Shown here piece by piece: positions 60,357-64,000 of a stretch of DNA of 64,000 bases. This stretch comes from Trebonia kvetii (GTDB lineage Bacteria > Actinomycetota > Actinomycetes > Streptosporangiales > Streptosporangiaceae). Below the pieces are notes generated by a model. The model did not search any database, was not told where the DNA came from, and worked only from the letters and a program-made list of their open reading frames with translations. The stretch's first letter is position 1, and every line of letters begins with the position of its first letter. The DNA lies in NCBI RefSeq assembly GCF_007827045.1, contig NZ_RPFW01000005.1:391835-455834 (forward strand), read 5' to 3'. Made by a program: the position numbers and the translations under genes.

Positions 60357-61121
60357 GTGGCGGAGCCAGTAACGGTCGAGCGGCGCGGCCATGTTCAGGT
60401 CATCACCATCAGCCGGCCCGAGGCGAGGAACGCGCTCGACGGCGCCGCCGCCCGCGCCATGGCGGCGGCGGCCGACGAGCTCGACGGCGACGACGAGCTG
60501 CGGGTCGGGGTGCTGACCGGGGCGGGCGGCACGTTCTGCGCGGGGATGGACCTTAAGGCCTGGATGCGCGGCGACAAGCCGATGATCCCGGGCCGTGGCT
60601 TCGGCGGCATTACCATCACGCCGCCGCGCAAGCCGCTGATCGCCGCGGTGGAAGGCTACGCGCTGGCCGGCGGGTTCGAGCTGATGCTGGCGTGCGACCT
60701 GGTGGTGGCGGGGGAGAGCAGCAAGTTCGGCGTGCCCGAGGTCAAGCGCGCCCTGGTGGCCGGCGGTGGCGCGGCCCTGCTGCTGCCACGCCGCATCCCG
60801 TTCGCGGCGGCGATGGAGCTGCTGCTGACCGGAGAACAGATCACCGCCGCCAGGGCCGCGGAGCTCGGTCTTGTCAACCGCCTGGTGCCTGACGGCACGG
60901 CGCTCGACGGCGCGCTCGCGCTCGCCGGGCTGATCGCCGCCAACGGACCGCTGGCGGTGGCGGTCACCAAGCAGATCGCCAGGGCCCAGGCCGACTGGAC
61001 GGTTGCGGAGGGCTGGCAGCGGCAAGAGGAACTGTACAAGCCGGTGTTCGAATCGGCCGACGCCCGCGAGGGCGCCGCCGCCTTCGCGGAGAAGCGAGCC
61101 CCGGTCTGGCGCGGTGTTTAA
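60357..61121 (+). CDS. enoyl-CoA hydratase/isomerase family protein
   Basis: This 254-residue crotonase has EARNALDGAAARAM and FCAGMDLKAWMRGDKPMIPGRGF near residues 20-80, then GYALAGGFELMLACDLVVA near residue 100, and the C-terminal FAEKRAPVWRG. It begins with GTG 60357 after AGGAGGAG. It resembles the gene at 18729 more than the others. It is co-transcribed with the quinone-oxidoreductase-like gene. The exact acyl-CoA substrate is unknown. Confidence 0.93.
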   Translation: MAEPVTVERRGHVQVITISRPEARNALDGAAARAMAAAADELDGDDELRVGVLTGAGGTFCAGMDLKAWMRGDKPMIPGRGFGGITITPPRKPLIAAVEGYALAGGFELMLACDLVVAGESSKFGVPEVKRALVAGGGAALLLPRRIPFAAAMELLLTGEQITAARAAELGLVNRLVPDGTALDGALALAGLIAANGPLAVAVTKQIARAQADWTVAEGWQRQEELYKPVFESADAREGAAAFAEKRAPVWRGV

Positions 61122-61126
61122 TTCAA

Positions 61127-61140
61127 ATCAGTAAACTGAT
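61127..61140. promoter_or_regulatory. palindromic operator candidate
   Basis: ATCAGT-AA-ACTGAT is a perfect 6-bp inverted repeat in an AT-rich island just after the crotonase stop and about 70 nt before the small gene at 61213. It points to a separate promoter for the 61213-63500 unit. ATCAGTAA is related to other AT-rich elements in the window. Confidence 0.5.
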
Positions 61141-61212
61141 ATTATCGATCGATGTCATCCGGCCGGCAGGCCGAGTGCGATGGCGGGCTTATCAGTTCAG
61201 GGAGTTCAGCGA

Positions 61213-61524
61213 ATGGCTGTGAAGTTTCGGGCCGGGCAGCAGCTCGTCAGCGCGGTGGACAGCACCGCGGTGATCGTCATCAAGGCGCCCGCGGTAGAGT
61301 GCACGCTGACCTGCGGCGGGGTGCCGATGGCGGCCCCCGACGAGCCGGTCACGGCCGCACAAGCCGACCCGGCACTGATGGGCGGCACCCAGATCGGCAA
61401 GCGCTACGTGGACGAGGCGGAGACCATCCAGCTGCTGTGCACCAAGGCGGGCAGCGGCACCCTGGCCCTTGACGGCAAGGCGCTGCTGATCCAGGCGGCC
61501 AAGCCGCTGCCGGCCTCCGACTGA
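61213..61524 (+). CDS. small protein of unknown function
   Basis: This 103-residue protein has VECTLTCGGVPM, GTQIGKRYVDEAETIQLLCTKAG and ALDGKALLIQAAKPLPASD; three cysteines, no signal peptide, and a beta-rich look. ATG 61213 has GGGAG 8 nt upstream. It is placed first in a unit with an acyl-CoA ligase 13 nt later and an NTF2-like protein. I do not recognise a named family. A carrier, chaperone or binding role next to the ligase is possible but unsupported. Confidence 0.7.
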   Translation: MAVKFRAGQQLVSAVDSTAVIVIKAPAVECTLTCGGVPMAAPDEPVTAAQADPALMGGTQIGKRYVDEAETIQLLCTKAGSGTLALDGKALLIQAAKPLPASD

Positions 61525-61537
61525 GCAAGGATTTCCC

Positions 61538-63061
61538 GTGCGTTTGACGCTGCTGCTCGACATGGCCGCCGACGGGTTCGGCGACCGAATCCTGGCCGGG
61601 CGGCGGTCCGGCGGCATGACCGCCGCCGAGCTTGCCCGGCGATCGCATTCCGGTGCCGCGCTGATCCGCGAGCGCGCGGCCGACTCCCTGGTCTACCTGG
61701 ATGTCAACGGGCCCGCCTTTCCCGTCGCCCTGTTCGCGGCCGCCCGGGCCGGGGTGCCGCTCGTCCCGCTCAACTACCGGCTTGGGCAGCGGCAACTCGA
61801 CGACCTGCTCGCCAAGCACCCGAATGCGCTGGCGATCGCCGCGCCGGGAGCGCTGGCCAATTTCGAGCGGGCAGGGCGCAACGCGATGACCGCCGACGGG
61901 TGGCTGCGGGAAACCGCGGCCGACCGCGGCGAGGCCGGCGAACCGGCGGACGGCGACGAGAACCCGGTCGCCGTCGTCATCTACACCAGCGGGACCACAT
62001 CCGCGCCCAAGGGCGTGCTGCTGCGCCACGAGAACCTGGTCTCCTACGTGCTCGGTTCTGTGGAGTTCGCCGCGGCCGACGAGACGGAGGCGGCGCTGGT
62101 CAGCGTTCCCCCGTACCACATCGCCGCCGTCGCCAACGTGATCACCAACCTCTACGCCGGCCGCCGCACCCTCGTGCTCGAGGGGTTCACCCCCGATCAG
62201 TGGCTGCGCACGGTCCGCGAGGAGGCGGTCACCAGCGCGATGGTGGTGCCGACCATGCTCGCCCGGATCATCGAAAGCGCCGCCGACCGGTCGGTGCCTT
62301 CCCTGCGCTCGCTTTCCTACGGCGGGGCCCCGATGCCTGCCGCGCTCATCGAGCGGGCACTGCGGGAATGGCCAGGCGTGGCTTTCGTCAACGCTTACGG
62401 GCTGACAGAGACCAGTTCCACCGTGGCCCTGCTCGGGCCGGAGGACCACCGGGCCGCGCTGGCGTCGGCAGATCCCGCCGTGCGGGCACGGCTGTCGTCC
62501 GTCGGCCGGCCGCTTCCCGGGATCGAACTGGAAATCCGCGGCCCCGGCGGTGAGGTCGTCGGCCCCGGGCAGCCCGGCCGTATCTGCGTGCGCGGCGGCC
62601 AGGTGTCGGCGGAGTATGCGGGCCTTGGGCGTGCGGTAGACGACCGCGGCTTCTTTGACACCAGGGACGACGGCTACCTGGACTCCGACGGATACCTTTT
62701 CATCAGCGGGCGCACCGACGACACCATCATCCGCGGCGCGGAGAACATCGCGCCCGCCGAGATTGAGGACGTCCTGCTCAGGCACCCGGCGGTGCTCGAC
62801 GCGGTGGCGTTCGGCGTGCCCGACTCCGAGTGGGGACAGCGGATCGAGGCCGCCGTCGTCGCCCGCCCGGATGCCGATCTCGATCCAGCCGAGCTGCGCG
62901 ACTTCACCCTGCAGGCGCTGCGGTCGAGCAAGACCCCGGACCGCTTCTGGGTGCTCGACGCGCTGCCGCGCACCGAGACAGGCAAGCTGCTGCGCCGCAT
63001 GGTCCCCGGCTTGGTCGCACAGGCCGATAGCGACGAGCGGACGGCCGCACCCCGGCCCTAA
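61538..63061 (+). CDS. AMP-dependent acyl-CoA ligase
   Basis: This 507-residue ANL ligase has YTSGTTSAPKG near residue 149, NAYGLTETSSTVAL near residue 285, DGYLDSDGYLFISGRTDD near residue 380 and catalytic Lys in TETGKLLRR near residue 483. It activates a carboxylate to acyl-CoA. GTG 61538 follows the small gene by 13 nt with AAGGA upstream. It belongs to a different branch from the two tandem ligases at 9001-12077. Confidence 0.93.
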   Translation: MRLTLLLDMAADGFGDRILAGRRSGGMTAAELARRSHSGAALIRERAADSLVYLDVNGPAFPVALFAAARAGVPLVPLNYRLGQRQLDDLLAKHPNALAIAAPGALANFERAGRNAMTADGWLRETAADRGEAGEPADGDENPVAVVIYTSGTTSAPKGVLLRHENLVSYVLGSVEFAAADETEAALVSVPPYHIAAVANVITNLYAGRRTLVLEGFTPDQWLRTVREEAVTSAMVVPTMLARIIESAADRSVPSLRSLSYGGAPMPAALIERALREWPGVAFVNAYGLTETSSTVALLGPEDHRAALASADPAVRARLSSVGRPLPGIELEIRGPGGEVVGPGQPGRICVRGGQVSAEYAGLGRAVDDRGFFDTRDDGYLDSDGYLFISGRTDDTIIRGAENIAPAEIEDVLLRHPAVLDAVAFGVPDSEWGQRIEAAVVARPDADLDPAELRDFTLQALRSSKTPDRFWVLDALPRTETGKLLRRMVPGLVAQADSDERTAAPRP

Positions 63062-63089
63062 GCACCAGTCTACGAACAGGGAGCTCGCC

Positions 63090-63500
63090 GTGGCCGTTCC
63101 ATCCGATCTGCACGGACTCAGCAGCGAGGACGTCCTCGCCATCCAGTACGTGATCATGAAGTACGGATTTCTCATCGACGATCGCGAGTTCGACCGCCTG
63201 GGCGAGGTATTCACCGACGACGCGGTCGTTGACTATCGTCCGTCAGGCGAGGGGCCGTTCGCCGGACTGGCTGAGATAGACCGTGCGATGCGCACCCTGC
63301 GGCATCCGGTTCAGCACATGCTGGTCAGCCACACCATCGACAGCGCGTCCGGCGACGAGGTCGTCACGCGAACCAAGGCACTGATTCCGCTGCACGAGGG
63401 CGGTATCGCCGACATCGCCTACCGCGATGTCCTTGTACGCACGCCGGCCGGCTGGCGAATCAAGGACAAGTCCATCCGCGGCTACCGGGTTGGCCCCTAG
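63090..63500 (+). CDS. NTF2/SnoaL-like protein
   Basis: This 136-residue protein has DVLAIQYVIMKYGFLIDDREFDRLGEVFTDDAVVDYRPSG, FAGLAEIDRAMRTLRHPVQHMLVSHTID and a final RTPAGWRIKDKSIRGYR. GTG 63090 has AGGGAG upstream. It is last in the ligase unit and directly borders the TnpB-containing element. Its pattern resembles NTF2-like dehydratases and hydroxylase small subunits, but no catalytic site can be assigned. Confidence 0.85.
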   Translation: MAVPSDLHGLSSEDVLAIQYVIMKYGFLIDDREFDRLGEVFTDDAVVDYRPSGEGPFAGLAEIDRAMRTLRHPVQHMLVSHTIDSASGDEVVTRTKALIPLHEGGIADIAYRDVLVRTPAGWRIKDKSIRGYRVGP

Positions 63501-64000
63501 TGCGCCGGCCTTCAGGCTGGTGGTGAAAGGGGCCGGGCCTCAGCCCGTGACTACGCCGGCCGGTCCTTGCTGCTCGATGTAGCCGCATCCGCCGTGAGGA
63601 AACCCCTTTGAGGGAGTTGACCAGCTTCGACAGGGCGGCCGTGGGATGAAGGCACGGTGCCTGCCAGTGCGGGCAATCGTCGCTGTCAGACATGCCAGCC
63701 ATACTGGCGGCGTGCAGCTTCGTTACAGCTACCGTGCGAACCTGACCCCGGCTGGGCGCTCCGCGGCCGGCCGGGCGTTCGGGTGCGCCCGCGTTGTGTG
63801 GAACGACGCGCTCGCGCACCGCACGGCCGCGCACGAGGCCGGGGAGAAGTACCCGACGGACGCGGAGATGTCGGCCCGGCTCACCAAGTCGAAGGAGACC
63901 CCGGACCGGGCGTGGCTGAACGAGGTCTCCTCGGTTGTCCTGCAGCAGTCCCTCGCCGACCTGAACAAGTCCTACCGGGCCTTCTCCAGCTCCCTCAGCG
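63501..64000 (+). mobile_element. IS200/IS605-superfamily-type element, 5' part
   Basis: The last 289 bp encode the N-terminus of a TnpB, and no TnpA gene lies between it and the NTF2 gene, so it looks like a tnpB-only element. The left border is not certain. Small hairpins (GCC-TTCA-GGC near 63509-63518 and GGGC-CTCA-GCCC near 63536-63547) right after the NTF2 stop could mark the end, as in IS605-type termini. The element continues past the window, so its right end and any guide RNA cannot be seen. Confidence 0.5.
63712..64000 (+). CDS. tnpB: TnpB-like RNA-guided nuclease, N-terminal part
   Basis: GTG 63712 begins a frame that runs off the window after 96 residues: RYSYRANLTPAGRSAAGRAF, GCARVVWNDALAHRTAA, then WLNEVSSVVLQQSLADLNKSY. 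This is the N-terminal OrfB_IS605 wedge pattern (CRVVWN and QQ...DLxxAY). The RuvC catalytic residues lie outside the window. A short hairpin (GCCAG-CCATA-CTGGC, 63694-63708) lies just upstream of the start. TnpB proteins are guided by an RNA from the element's 3' end. Confidence 0.87.
   Translation, partial: MQLRYSYRANLTPAGRSAAGRAFGCARVVWNDALAHRTAAHEAGEKYPTDAEMSARLTKSKETPDRAWLNEVSSVVLQQSLADLNKSYRAFSSSLS

Noticed and set aside
59253..61025. An N-terminal extension of the thiolase-like gene across the divergent promoter and two plus-strand genes
   Set aside because: The real start is the GTG at 59252 with GGAGGT upstream; upstream residues are antisense translation of other genes and promoter DNA.
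1..64000. CRISPR array, tRNA or rRNA genes
   Set aside because: Looked for repeat-spacer periodicity, tRNA-like cloverleafs and rRNA landmarks by eye and saw none; a dedicated tRNA scan would be needed to exclude them fully.

Overview
This 64 kb window is from a very GC-rich actinomycete. The evidence is frequent GTG starts, ATGA/GTGA start-stop overlaps, at least one promoter placed for a leaderless mRNA, luciferase-like oxidoreductases of the F420 type and two SDRs of the mycofactocin-associated type. The genus cannot be fixed from the sequence; a filamentous soil lineage (Streptosporangiales, Frankiales or Pseudonocardiales type) fits best. No rRNA, tRNA or CRISPR array was seen.

Almost every gene encodes catabolic acyl-CoA or carbonyl chemistry: four amidohydrolase_2 genes (one cut by the left edge), four AMP-forming acyl-CoA ligases, four acyl-CoA dehydrogenases, five crotonase-fold proteins, one true thiolase, two thiolase-like/DUF35 pairs (one broken), two aldehyde dehydrogenases, many SDRs, three LLM-class flavin enzymes, three xylose-isomerase-like TIM barrels and four NTF2/SnoaL-like proteins. 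This looks like a degradative island for one or more unidentified hydrophobic substrates.

Layout: 2-2252, end of an amidohydrolase operon, an SDR and a split-barrel flavoprotein. 2262-2930, TetR. 3030-8888, a seven-gene operon (amidohydrolase, thiolase-like, DUF35, Cys-rich small protein, TIM barrel, MDR dehydrogenase, alpha/beta hydrolase). 9001-12077, two overlapping acyl-CoA ligases. 12354-15612 (-), crotonase, ligase and SDR. 15823-18720, SDR, ALDH and methyltransferase. 18729-21132 (-), GntR and two crotonases. 21211-21990 (-), SDR. 22116-29008, three acyl-CoA dehydrogenases, two LLM enzymes, SDR and NTF2. 29009-29461, a graveyard of gene fragments. 29462-32091 (-) and 32220-33988 (+), divergent dehydrogenase and TIM-barrel/LLM operons. 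34003-40820, regulator, amidohydrolase, SDR, Gfo/Idh and VOC genes with remnants. 40922-42870, amidohydrolase and hydrolase. 42890-45061 (-), a triple-GAF histidine kinase. 45223-50831 (-), an ACAD11-type dehydrogenase operon, divergent from an APH-type kinase and a TIM barrel (50961-52876). 53176-57726, dehydrogenase, crotonase, thiolase, a frameshifted SDR and an isochorismatase-like gene. 57686-59252 (-), a broken thiolase-like/DUF35 pair. 59343-63500, quinone oxidoreductase-like, crotonase, small unknown, ligase and NTF2. 63712-64000, the start of a TnpB gene.

The most notable regulatory signal is a 17-bp element, AATCGTATnACTAAATA, found with only its central base varying at three unlinked divergent promoters (50905, 54023, 59299), each 39-46 nt upstream of a start codon in the same orientation. 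Looser relatives lie in most other AT-rich promoter islands. A second, 29-bp element occurs as an inverted pair at 37167 and 39238. The most interesting functional module is the ACAD11-like dehydrogenase facing an APH-fold kinase (49530-51995), which matches the 4-hydroxyacyl-CoA phosphorylation/dephosphorylation chemistry of LvaA/LvaC and ACAD10/11. The stretch 56244-59252 holds three damaged genes, which means either decay or local assembly error.
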